Below are positions 1-5,903 of a stretch of 5,903 nt of DNA, one piece after another (within the stretch, counting starts at the first letter, position 1; each line of letters begins with the position of its first letter). The notes under the pieces were generated by a model. The model was given only the letters and a program-made list of their open reading frames with translations. It did not search any database and was not told the DNA's origin. Where the stretch lies: NCBI GenBank assembly GCA_030695285.1, contig JAUYTF010000381.1, positions 1 to 5,903 of the forward strand, written 5' to 3'. The position numbers and the translations under genes are program-made. Source of the stretch: Eubacteriales bacterium (lineage in GTDB: Bacteria; Bacillota; Clostridia; Christensenellales; CAG-138).

Positions 1-1316
1 TACGCGAATGCGCGGTAGATGGCCTTGACGGCGGTGTTGAGGTCGTCGTTTTCGATGCCGACGATGATGTTCATCTCCGAAGAGCCCTGGTCGATCATGC
101 GCACGTTTACGCCCGCCTCGTAGAGCGCGCCAAAGAGCCGCGCGGCCACGCCGAGGGAGCGGATCATGCCCTTGCCGACGGTGGCGACGAGCGCCATGTT
201 GGAATGCACCTCGATGCTCTGCGGCTCGCAGTCCCGCTGAATCTCACGCAAGACCTGTTCGAGATGCTCCTTGAGCTTGCTATCCGAGATGACGAGGCTC
301 ATGGTGTCGATGCCGCTGGGAATGTGCTCAAAGGAAATGTTGTAGCGATCCAGCACCCGCAGCATGCGGTAGCCAAAACCCACCTCGTTGTGCATGTTGT
401 CCTTATACACGGTGATGACCGTAAAGCCCTTGCGACCGGCCACGCCCGTGAGCACGCCCTCGCGCTTGTAATACTTGAGGAACGCGTCGGGGATGACCAT
501 TGTGCCCTCGTCCTCAGGGCGGTTGGTGTTGCGCACATTGATCGGAATCTGCGCGCGGCGCACAGGGAAGATGGAGTCCTCATGCAGCACGGTCGCGCCC
601 ATGTAGCTCAGCTCCCGCAGCTCGGAATACGTGACCACCGAGATCACCTTGGGGTTATCGACGATGCGCGGGTCCGCCATGAGAAATCCGCTCACGTCGG
701 TCCAGTTTTCGTAGACATCCGCCTGCACCGCGCGCGCGACGATCGCGCCCGAGATGTCGCTGCCGCCGCGGGAAAAGGTCTTGATGCTGCCGTCCCGCTT
801 ACGACCATAGAACCCGGGCACGACGACGTTCTGCGTGTCCGCGAGCTTTTGCGTCCACTTTTGCGTGGTCTCGTCGTCATAGGTGCCGTCCGCGTGGAAG
901 CTGATGAGCTCCGCTGCGTCGTAAAAATCAAAGCCGAGATAATCCGCCAACAACAGCCCGCTGAGGTATTCGCCGCGGCTTGCGATATAGTCTTCGCTCG
1001 CGCCGGAGAGGATGTTTTTCTTGATCGCGGAGAGTTCTGCCGCGATATTCGTCTTTAAGCCCAGCTCTTGTTCGATGCCGACATAGCGCTCTGCGATCTG
1101 CTCAAACGTGTCGTCAAACGAAAGCCCGTTGGAGTTTTTGGCATAGCAAAGATACAGCAGGTCGGTGATCTTCTCGTCGCCGGGGAAGCGTTTGCCCGGC
1201 GCGGAGGGGACCACGTACTTTCGCGCCTTGTCGGCCAGAATGATATTCTTGACCTTTGTGAAGTTCTCGGCGTTACAGAGGCTGGTTCCGCCGAATTTTA
1301 CCGTTTTGACCGACAT
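1..1316 (-). CDS. lysC: Aspartate kinase (aspartokinase), 3' end at window edge
   Basis: Cytosolic enzyme that phosphorylates L-aspartate with ATP to 4-phospho-L-aspartate, the committed step towards lysine, threonine, methionine and diaminopimelate. The start at 1316 is preceded by GGGGG seven bases upstream. The protein opens with the amino-acid kinase signature KFGGTS (residues 7-12). It then shows SRGEYLS (113-119), VPGFYG and TFSRGGSD (180-187), the last being the aspartate/nucleotide-binding segment. Two ACT regulatory domains follow, at about 297-365 (with NEVGFGYRMLRVLD) and 374-438 (MALVATVG to the end). In this family such domains bind lysine or threonine for feedback inhibition; which effector applies here cannot be read from the sequence. 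The frame is open for 438 codons, close to the usual clostridial length of about 440. The two leftover edge bases read TA, so the stop (TAA or TAG) is probably cut by one base. Monofunctional: no homoserine dehydrogenase domain is seen. The upstream leader carries the 51-bp repeats. Confidence 0.96.
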   Translation of the reverse strand, partial: MSVKTVKFGGTSLCNAENFTKVKNIILADKARKYVVPSAPGKRFPGDEKITDLLYLCYAKNSNGLSFDDTFEQIAERYVGIEQELGLKTNIAAELSAIKKNILSGASEDYIASRGEYLSGLLLADYLGFDFYDAAELISFHADGTYDDETTQKWTQKLADTQNVVVPGFYGRKRDGSIKTFSRGGSDISGAIVARAVQADVYENWTDVSGFLMADPRIVDNPKVISVVTYSELRELSYMGATVLHEDSIFPVRRAQIPINVRNTNRPEDEGTMVIPDAFLKYYKREGVLTGVAGRKGFTVITVYKDNMHNEVGFGYRMLRVLDRYNISFEHIPSGIDTMSLVISDSKLKEHLEQVLREIQRDCEPQSIEVHSNMALVATVGKGMIRSLGVAARLFGALYEAGVNVRMIDQGSSEMNIIVGIENDDLNTAVKAIYRAFA

Positions 1317-1355
1317 TTGTTTTCCCCCGTTTCTATGTTGCAGCAGAAAGCCCTA

Positions 1356-1497
1356 AGAGCTTTTTGCCGTGAGATACCGACTCATTTATTACGGCAACCT
1401 ACTCAGAGAGCTTTTTGCCGCGAGATACCGACTCATTTGTTACGGCAACCTGCTCAGAGAGCTTTTTGCCGCAAGATACCGTTGCGTTTGTTACGAC
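1356..1497. repeat. Tandem 51-bp direct repeat, 2 near-perfect copies plus a diverged third
   Basis: Copy 1 is 1356-1406, copy 2 is 1407-1457, and a decayed copy 3 runs from 1458 to about 1497. Copies 1 and 2 differ at three of 51 positions, all transitions. Copy 3 matches well for its first 24 bases and then diverges. Each of the first two copies holds an inverted repeat, TTGCCG pairing with CGGCAA about 20 bases further on (7 bp in copy 1: 1364-1370 with 1391-1397), and copy 1 has GAG/CTC nested inside it. The array fills much of the gap between the DUF1015 stop and the lysC start, so a transcript entering lysC from upstream would carry it in its leader. The unit is a multiple of three, which keeps one plus-strand frame open through all copies; that frame is antisense to lysC and is unlikely to be a gene. 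I do not recognise the family. Confidence 0.93.
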
Positions 1498-1554
1498 TTC
1501 AGGCGTAAGCGCCTTTGCTGCGCATGAACGCGTTATAGTTAACCCGTGTTTTGT

Positions 1555-2880
1555 TTACTTCTTCTCCAGCGAGCGGCACTCGAGATAATAGCGCTTCTCG
1601 TTGGCTTCGCCCATAGAGAATGTCTTTCTCGGCAACGCACCGTCAAAGATGACCGTGGAGAAAAACTCGCTCTTCTTCAGCTTGGGAAGCAAAAAGCCGA
1701 TCGCCCCGCCTTTTTTCGCGAGCTCCTTGACCACATCCGCGCCGTGAATATAGTCGATCTCTGCGCCACAGATATCCTTGACCGCCTCGTCCAGCGCGGA
1801 CTGCAAAGTGCCCACCGCGAGCTGCGACTTCGGGCAGCTGACGATGAACGCGCCCTCTACCTCACCTGTGAGGAACGGCAGGATGTGCGTGTCTCCGCCC
1901 TGTGCGCAGGGTAAACGCCCCAGCTCCACTTTCGCGCACTCGTACTGCGCCTTAAAATGGCGGAGGATGGTTTCGATGGCGCGGTTTCCGCTCGCGCCGA
2001 ACACCACGCGGTGAATCGGCTCGAAGACGATGCCGTCGTCATGCACGTTTTCTACCTCAACCAGCGCGTAACGGGCGGGATGATCCGCGCGCTCCGCTTC
2101 CGGCAGCGTTTCTTTGATCTTTTCCCAGTTGGCCTTCGCGGTGGCAAAGCTGTGGTTGCCGTCGCCCATGGCAAAGAGCATCGGCGGGCGGTCGCCATAG
2201 TGCTTGGCAAAGCGTTTCTCATCCTTGAGGACGCCAAGCGCGTTCAGTACGTCGAGAATGTCGTTTTCCCCGTCCACCAGGTGGCCGGTGATATGCCCGC
2301 CCTCGAGCATCAGATCGGTGTCGTAGAGCTTCTTGAGCTTCGCCTTCTTCAGCGCGAGCGGCTCGATGACTGTTTTGTCCGGGTCGTCGATCAACACGAG
2401 GATATGCGGCAGCTCGATTGGCGCGCCTTCGCGAATCTTCAGCCGCGGCGGAATGCGGGAGACGATCGTCCCCTCCGTCGCGCGGATCAGCGTGGTGGAG
2501 CCCTTGGAGTAATCGTATGCCTCGAGATCCAGCGCCATGACAAGGCCGGAGCGCGTCGCTCCGCCGACCGTGCGGGTCACCAGCACGAAGCCCTGCGGCT
2601 TCTCCTCGAGAATACCCTTGTCGAGATACTCGCGCATGTGAGATTTGATGCTCGCGATGCGCTCCGCTTCGCCGGGCTTTTCCAGATACGCTTCCGGCAG
2701 GATGAGCTCCAGCGTCGAGGGCGCTTTGCCGACGATGCGCTTGGCATCCTCCCAGTATGCGGGCTGTGATGTATACTGGTCGCAGGCGACAACCGCCCAC
2801 TTGTAATAGTCTGTGCCTCTTCTCGGCAGTAATACGCGCGGCACCTGCACCGCGACGTCGTTACGATACCGGTCTTCCAT
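1555..2880 (-). CDS. DUF1015 family protein (COG4198-like), function unknown
   Basis: A 441-residue predicted cytosolic protein recognised as the DUF1015 family. No biochemical function is established that I can assign. Visible landmarks are DQYTSQPAYW near residues 34-43 and MGDGNHSFATAK at 238-249, which corresponds to the family's conserved D-G-N/H-H segment. No signal peptide or membrane segment is apparent. Length is in the usual 400-440 range for the family. I chose the start at 2880 because GAGGGG lies ten bases upstream. The frame stays open for 25 more codons to an ATG at 2955, but that extension is very arginine/lysine-rich, has no good ribosome site, and lies inside the expected untranslated leader of the promoter at 2984-3012. 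In many clostridia this family sits beside the serine genes serA and serC (recalled context); here it is between arcB and lysC instead. It has its own promoter, and no obvious terminator separates it from lysC. Confidence 0.93.
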   Translation of the reverse strand: MEDRYRNDVAVQVPRVLLPRRGTDYYKWAVVACDQYTSQPAYWEDAKRIVGKAPSTLELILPEAYLEKPGEAERIASIKSHMREYLDKGILEEKPQGFVLVTRTVGGATRSGLVMALDLEAYDYSKGSTTLIRATEGTIVSRIPPRLKIREGAPIELPHILVLIDDPDKTVIEPLALKKAKLKKLYDTDLMLEGGHITGHLVDGENDILDVLNALGVLKDEKRFAKHYGDRPPMLFAMGDGNHSFATAKANWEKIKETLPEAERADHPARYALVEVENVHDDGIVFEPIHRVVFGASGNRAIETILRHFKAQYECAKVELGRLPCAQGGDTHILPFLTGEVEGAFIVSCPKSQLAVGTLQSALDEAVKDICGAEIDYIHGADVVKELAKKGGAIGFLLPKLKKSEFFSTVIFDGALPRKTFSMGEANEKRYYLECRSLEKK

Positions 2881-2890
2881 TGTTTTGATA

Positions 2891-2896
2891 CCCCTC
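2891..2896 (-). promoter_or_regulatory. Ribosome binding site that decides the DUF1015 start
   Basis: GAGGGG on the minus strand, ten bases before the ATG at 2880. It supports the shorter start over the in-frame ATG at 2955. Spacing is slightly long but acceptable. Confidence 0.7.
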
Positions 2897-2959
2897 TTTA
2901 AACTCTTTCTGTATTGTGTCCGCCGTCTTCGGTCGCTCCCCCGAACACGCGGCATAGTT

Positions 2960-2981
2960 CCGCATTTTAATCGTAATGCGG
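2960..2981. promoter_or_regulatory. Inverted repeat over the predicted transcription start of the DUF1015 gene
   Basis: Seven-base perfect arms, CCGCATT (2960-2966) and AATGCGG (2975-2981), separated by eight bases. The repeat begins just after the -10 hexamer and covers the expected start point near 2977, which is a classic operator position. If the transcript starts a few bases earlier it could also be a 5' hairpin. No regulator can be named. Confidence 0.45.
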
Positions 2982-2983
2982 GT

Positions 2984-3012
2984 ATTATACCTTATATTTT
3001 TTTTGCTTTCAA
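2984..3012 (-). promoter_or_regulatory. Sigma-70/SigA-type promoter for the DUF1015 gene
   Basis: On the minus strand, TTGAAA (3007-3012) and a perfect TATAAT (2984-2989) are separated by exactly 17 bases. The spacer includes a run of A residues, and the surroundings are strongly AT-rich compared with the flanking genes. The predicted start is near 2977, giving a leader of just under 100 bases to the ATG at 2880. The -10 itself sits in a small palindrome, GGTATAATACC. A separate ten-base palindrome, GCAAATTTGC (3033-3042), lies upstream of the -35. This promoter would express the DUF1015 gene, and possibly lysC by read-through, independently of arcAB. Confidence 0.85.
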
Positions 3013-3093
3013 TAATATCTATACGAATTTTGGCAAATTTGCATCTGTATTCGGCATATTTGAATATTCTGCGCGATATGCTCTGCGAAATGC

Positions 3094-4077
3094 CTAATCG
3101 CCTAGTGTTGCGACCATGACGGCTTTGATCGTATGCATACGGTTCTCGGCCTCGTCGAAAACCACGCTATGCCGCGAGCGGAATGCTTCATCAGAAGCCT
3201 CCATCTCTTTTAAGCCGTATTTTTCGAAGATTTCGCGGCCGACGGCGGTCTCAAGATCGTGAAAACTCGGCAGGCAGTGCAAAAACAGTACGTCCGGGTT
3301 GCCGGTTTTCTTGAGCAACTCCATCGTCACGCGGTAGGGCTCCAGCTGCTTGATGCGCGCGGCAAACTGCGCCTCCTCACCCATAGACACCCAAACGTCC
3401 GTATACACCGCATCCGCGCCCACAACCGCGTCCAGCGACTCGGAGAACTCAATCCTCGCGCCCGTGGTCTTAGCAAGTTCGAGCATCCGCGCGGTCAGGT
3501 CCTCGTCCGGCCAGAGCACGCGCGGTGCAACCGCGGTGAATGCCATGCCCATCTTCGCGCAGCCGATCATGAGGCTGTTCCCCATGTTGTTGCGCGCGTC
3601 GCCCACATAGGCGAGCTTCATCCGGTTCAGCGGCTTTTGCGCATATTCCTCGATGGTCATCAAATCCGCCAGCACCTGCGTGGGGTGATCGCTGTCGGTG
3701 AGTCCGTTCCAGACCGGCACACCGGAAAAGCGCGCGAGGTCTTCCACGATCTTTTGGCCGAATCCGCGGTATTCGATCGCGTCATAATAGCGCCCCAAGA
3801 CCTTCGCCGTATCCTCCAGCGATTCCTTCTTGCCCATCTGGCTGTTGCTCAAGTATGTCACATGCGCGCCCTCGTCCAGCGCCGCGACCTCGAAGGCACA
3901 GCGCGTGCGGGTGCTGGTCTTGTCGAAGATCAGCACGATGTTTTTGTGCTTCAGGCGCTCGGGAAACACGCGCGCGGCTTTTTCCTTCTTGAGCGAGTGG
4001 CTCAGGTCGAGCAGATAGCGAATCTCTTCGGGGGAATAGTCGAGCAGGGTCAAAAAGCTTCTTCCGCGTAGGTTCAT
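3094..4077 (-). CDS. arcB: Ornithine carbamoyltransferase, probably the catabolic enzyme of the arginine deiminase pathway
   Basis: Cytosolic transferase, 327 residues. Next to arcA its likely role is phosphorolysis of citrulline to ornithine and carbamoyl phosphate; the same fold runs the reverse reaction in arginine biosynthesis (argF). Family motifs are all present: STRTR at 55-59, R104, and HPTQ at 131-134 for carbamoyl phosphate; N163/N167, D227 and the SMG loop at 231-233 for ornithine; HCLP at 267-270 with the catalytic-region C268; and R313 near the C-terminus. The start at 4077 has GGAGG six bases upstream. The gene follows arcA by 70 bp, with no terminator seen between them, so co-transcription is likely. 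Its length is nearer to ArcB (about 330) than to short ArgF forms (about 305-315), and together with arcA adjacency this favours catabolic use. An anabolic or dual role cannot be excluded from sequence. No clear terminator follows the stop. Confidence 0.96.
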   Translation of the reverse strand: MNLRGRSFLTLLDYSPEEIRYLLDLSHSLKKEKAARVFPERLKHKNIVLIFDKTSTRTRCAFEVAALDEGAHVTYLSNSQMGKKESLEDTAKVLGRYYDAIEYRGFGQKIVEDLARFSGVPVWNGLTDSDHPTQVLADLMTIEEYAQKPLNRMKLAYVGDARNNMGNSLMIGCAKMGMAFTAVAPRVLWPDEDLTARMLELAKTTGARIEFSESLDAVVGADAVYTDVWVSMGEEAQFAARIKQLEPYRVTMELLKKTGNPDVLFLHCLPSFHDLETAVGREIFEKYGLKEMEASDEAFRSRHSVVFDEAENRMHTIKAVMVATLGD

Positions 4078-4147
4078 ACATTTCCTCCAAATTTTTAATA
4101 TAGAAACGTGTTTTTATTAAACGTCGTTTGCTGTAGCACAGTCGCGC

Positions 4148-5356
4148 TTACTCGCGCCAGAGCGGCATACTCATGCATCGCGGCCCGCCGCGCCCGCGGG
4201 ATAGCTCCGCGGAGGGAATTTCGTAAACGACGACCCCGTGATCTCGCAGGATGCCGTTGGTGACATAGTTGCGCGAAAAGGCGATCACCTCGCCGGGCGC
4301 CACTGCTAGGGTGTTCGTTCCGTCGTTCCATTGCTCTCGCGCAGCGTCGATCACGCTGCCGCCGCCGCAATGGATCATGGTGACTTTATCCAGATGCAGC
4401 GCGTCGGCAAGCGTCTCTGCAAGCTTGCACTTCTCCGGTTCAATGACGAGCGCCCCGCGCTTTTTTGTGAGCGAGAAGGTGCGCACCGCGGGTAAAATCG
4501 ACGGATGAATCGTGAACTTATCATGATCCACCATGGTCATCACCGTGTCGAGATGCATATAGGCGCGCGTCTTGGGGATATCGATGGCGAGCACGCGGGC
4601 GATACCCGTTTCTTCGCAGATCAGCCGCTGAGCCAGCGCTTCCACCGCGTGCGGATCAGTGCGCTGCGAGATGCCGATGGCAACCGCCTCCGGCGAGAGC
4701 ACCAGCACATCCCCGCCCTCGATGGAGAACGGGTCGGATCGGTTATGCAGCATCGGCGTGTTTTTGTAGAGCGGGTGATGGGTAAAGAGATATTGCCCAA
4801 AGAGCGTTTCGCGCGCGCGCACGACGTTTGCCATGCTCGAGATGCAGACTCCGCCATCCACCATAAAGAACGGGTCTCGCGTGAAATAAAGATTGGGCAT
4901 GGGGTCGACGAAGAACGGGTATGCATCGTCGATAAAGTCCACAAGGTGCCTTTGCCCGCTGTGTCCCAAATCGCTCTTGCGAACGCCGCGCACCATGCTG
5001 CTGAGCATCTGCGGCACGGGCAGACCAAGCAGATATTCCCGCACCTGCTGTTCCACCCCGCGGACGGAAAGCCCGATCTCCGCGATAAAATCCGCAACAA
5101 ACTGCTCCTGCACGGCGGAATCGGCAACCGCCTCGGCAACCAGATCCAATAGATAGCAAACCTCCACACCGCTTGCGCGCAGCGTCTCGGCAAACTTGTC
5201 GTGCTCCTCGCGGGCGTGCACAAGATAGGGGATATCTTCAAAGAGCTGACGGGAGAGATATTGCGGCATGAGGTTTTCCAGCTCCCGCCCGGGACGGTGC
5301 AGCAGCACGCGCTTTAATCTCCCGACCTCGCTTTTGACCCGAATGGAAGTATTCAT
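4148..5356 (-). CDS. arcA: Arginine deiminase
   Basis: Cytosolic hydrolase of 402 residues, converting L-arginine to L-citrulline and ammonia. It is the first step of the arginine deiminase pathway, used for energy and acid resistance. The guanidino-group-modifying catalytic set is complete and collinear with the known Pseudomonas enzyme. D161 lies in FTRDPF, E213 in EGGD, and H268 and D270 in HLDTVM. The nucleophile C394 is in the C-terminal RGGPRCMSMP. Substrate-binding arginines R180, R232 and R389 also align. The N-terminus has the usual SEVGRLKRVLLHRPG. The start at 5356 has GGAGG six bases upstream; an upstream in-frame ATG at 5395 lacks a comparable site. It is first in a probable arcA-arcB transcript whose candidate promoter is at 5506-5535. 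The carbamate kinase and antiporter genes usually linked to it are absent from this window. No truncation or missing key residue is seen. Confidence 0.98.
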   Translation of the reverse strand: MNTSIRVKSEVGRLKRVLLHRPGRELENLMPQYLSRQLFEDIPYLVHAREEHDKFAETLRASGVEVCYLLDLVAEAVADSAVQEQFVADFIAEIGLSVRGVEQQVREYLLGLPVPQMLSSMVRGVRKSDLGHSGQRHLVDFIDDAYPFFVDPMPNLYFTRDPFFMVDGGVCISSMANVVRARETLFGQYLFTHHPLYKNTPMLHNRSDPFSIEGGDVLVLSPEAVAIGISQRTDPHAVEALAQRLICEETGIARVLAIDIPKTRAYMHLDTVMTMVDHDKFTIHPSILPAVRTFSLTKKRGALVIEPEKCKLAETLADALHLDKVTMIHCGGGSVIDAAREQWNDGTNTLAVAPGEVIAFSRNYVTNGILRDHGVVVYEIPSAELSRGRGGPRCMSMPLWRE

Positions 5357-5419
5357 GTTTTTCCTCCTGACAAGGGGATATTTAACACATCTCAAAAATC
5401 CGTATTGGTTTCTTCAGCG

Positions 5420-5443
5420 CATAAAACCAGGTACTGTTTTACG
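5420..5443 (-). other. Hairpin in the arcA leader
   Basis: Minus-strand arms CGTAAAAC and GTTTTATG (one G-U pair) around an eight-base loop give an eight-pair, AT-rich stem in the predicted 5' untranslated region of arcA. A smaller GCGT/ACGC hairpin lies just upstream on the same strand. There is no run of T residues after either, so neither looks like an attenuator. Function is unknown, and such weak stems can occur by chance. Confidence 0.35.
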
Positions 5444-5505
5444 GCAATCGTCAAAATCCCCTTGGAATCAAGCGTCTTTCAACGCATATGTCTATTCTAT
5501 CAGGT

Positions 5506-5535
5506 ATTTTATGCATTGTGTGGAATTCGTGTAAA
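5506..5535 (-). promoter_or_regulatory. Candidate sigma-70/SigA-type promoter for arcA-arcB
   Basis: Minus-strand TTTACA (5530-5535) and TAAAAT (5506-5511) are each one mismatch from consensus, with an 18-base spacer. The predicted start near 5499 gives a leader of about 140 bases. An alternative -10, TAGAAT, lies a few bases downstream but lacks a good -35. The region between the tuf terminator and arcA must contain a promoter if arcA is expressed independently of tuf, and this is the best match in it. Confidence 0.5.
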
Positions 5536-5557
5536 TATATGATTTTGGTGGAGCGAC

Positions 5558-5592
5558 CCCTGCAGCGCGCCGCAACGGATTGCAGGGCTTTT
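5558..5592 (+). terminator. Inverted repeat with a short T run on the plus strand (terminator-like)
   Basis: Arms CCCTGCA (5558-5564) and TGCAGGG (5581-5587) are perfect over seven bases, with a small CCG/CGG stem (5570-5572 with 5576-5578) in the loop. On the plus strand the hairpin is followed by CTTTT (5588-5592), like a modest intrinsic terminator. No plus-strand gene leads into it. On the minus strand it lies upstream of the candidate arcA promoter and has no T run. It may be a terminator for an unseen short transcript, a regulatory palindrome, or chance. Confidence 0.35.
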
Positions 5593-5677
5593 AAGCGATG
5601 TGTGCGTTTCGTGCCATTCCTGATCCCATGCCGGAGAACGGATTCTTTTTGCCAGAAACTAACTTCACGTAATCAAG

Positions 5678-5705
5678 AAAGAGGCTCGCTTTCGCGAGCC
5701 CCTCT
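5678..5705 (-). terminator. Rho-independent terminator of the tuf transcript
   Basis: On the minus strand, GGCTCGC and GCGAGCC form a seven-pair GC-rich stem closed by a GAAA tetraloop. It extends outward by five more pairs (including two G-U pairs) to about twelve in total. The stem runs into a pyrimidine-rich TCTTTCTT tract. It starts about 75 bases after the EF-Tu stop codon, which suits the end of a highly expressed translation operon, and it insulates arcA from tuf transcription. Confidence 0.88.
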
Positions 5706-5780
5706 TGTGTTGCCTTGCGGCTTGTTTTCTCTTGGTCTGCTGCTCTACCCCAACTATTGGCGGAGAGCTTATTTTGTTGC

Positions 5781-5903
5781 TTACTTGTCCAGAATCTCGG
5801 TGACGACGCCGGAGGCAACGGTTCTGCCGCCTTCGCGAATGGCGAAGCGCAGGCCCGGCTCGATCGCGATCGTCGTGATCAGCTGGATGTTCATGTCGAT
5901 GTG
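5781..5903 (-). CDS. tuf: Elongation factor Tu, C-terminal 40 residues (5' part outside window)
   Basis: The visible protein is the end of EF-Tu domain 3, containing the highly conserved block [20 protein letters not shown] and ending ILDK before a TAA stop at 5781-5783. EF-Tu is the cytosolic GTPase that delivers aminoacyl-tRNA to the ribosome; this part forms the last beta-barrel, which contacts tRNA and EF-Ts. The GTPase domain lies beyond the right edge. The frame meets the window edge at a codon boundary. The gene is followed by a strong terminator, so it is the last gene of its transcript. Whether this is the only tuf copy in the genome cannot be judged. Confidence 0.97.
   Translation of the reverse strand, partial: HIDMNIQLITTIAIEPGLRFAIREGGRTVASGVVTEILDK

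Larger units (their letters stand above)
5357..5677. other. Non-coding gap between tuf terminator and arcA
   Basis: About 320 bases with no supportable gene on either strand. It holds a candidate arcA promoter, weak leader hairpins and one GC-rich inverted repeat (5558-5587). The frame open on the minus strand from 5818 to 5591 runs through the tuf terminator and partly overlaps tuf out of frame, so it is not taken as a gene. I find no T-box, lysine-riboswitch or tRNA signature. No convincing cre site or ArgR/AhrC box is seen by eye. Confidence 0.6.

Noticed and set aside
1356..1497. CRISPR array
   Set aside because: Copies are directly adjacent with no unique spacers and there are no cas genes, so this is a simple tandem repeat.
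1068..1508. Plus-strand open frame encoding 17-residue repeats through the 51-bp array
   Set aside because: Most of it is antisense to the conserved kinase start of lysC. It stays open because the repeat length is a multiple of three, and it has no credible ribosome site or recognisable domain.
1317..1554. Lysine riboswitch or T-box in front of lysC
   Set aside because: The conserved core elements of either were not found on the minus strand; the gap is mostly tandem repeat.
5455..5482. cre-like or arginine-box-like site in the arcA leader
   Set aside because: The best cre resemblance needs a one-base insertion, and no pair of properly spaced TGAAT/ATTCA half-sites is present.
5451..5516. 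Possible 21-codon arginine-containing leader peptide upstream of arcA
   Set aside because: There is no ribosome binding site, and its ATG lies upstream of the predicted transcription start; the arginine codons are scattered, not in a run.
5707..5775. tRNA-like D-arm resemblance (AGCTC ... GTAGAGC) after tuf, and a CTCCACCA-like 3' end near 5547-5556
   Set aside because: The D-loop would be far too long, and no anticodon arm or TTC-containing T-arm can be fitted; the two pieces are not parts of one cloverleaf.
5591..5818. Minus-strand 75-codon open frame between tuf and arcA
   Set aside because: It begins inside tuf in another frame and reads straight through the tuf terminator; its composition is unremarkable and no family is recognised.

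Overview
The window looks like a piece of a chromosome from a fairly GC-rich anaerobic Bacillota, most likely class Clostridia. This is inferred from three things: an EF-Tu C-terminus, an arginine deiminase / ornithine carbamoyltransferase pair, and a short monofunctional aspartate kinase, all with GGAGG- or GGGG-type ribosome binding sites. GC content is high in the genes and drops sharply in the gaps. I cannot name the genus. Every gene I can support is on the minus strand, so transcription runs from high to low coordinates.

Layout in the direction of transcription: (1) the last 40 codons of an EF-Tu gene (5781-5903), followed by a strong intrinsic terminator (5678-5705). (2) A non-coding gap with a candidate promoter and a structured leader (about 5357-5677). 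(3) arcA, arginine deiminase (4148-5356). (4) After 70 bp without a terminator, an ornithine carbamoyltransferase gene, probably the catabolic arcB (3094-4077). (5) An AT-rich gap with a near-consensus sigma-70-type promoter (TTGAAA, 17 bp, TATAAT). (6) A DUF1015 family gene of unknown function (1555-2880). (7) A 238-bp gap filled largely by nearly three tandem copies of a 51-bp repeat. (8) lysC, aspartate kinase (1-1316), whose stop codon probably straddles the left edge of the window.

Together arcA and arcB give the first two steps of the arginine deiminase pathway: arginine to citrulline plus ammonia, then citrulline plus phosphate to ornithine plus carbamoyl phosphate. The ATP-yielding carbamate kinase (arcC) and the arginine/ornithine antiporter (arcD) are not in the window. 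lysC starts the aspartate family of amino-acid biosynthesis and is functionally separate. The DUF1015 gene has its own promoter. No phage, transposon, CRISPR array, RNA gene or defence system is visible. The most unusual element is the 51-bp repeat array in the lysC leader. I do not see a clearly new biological system here.
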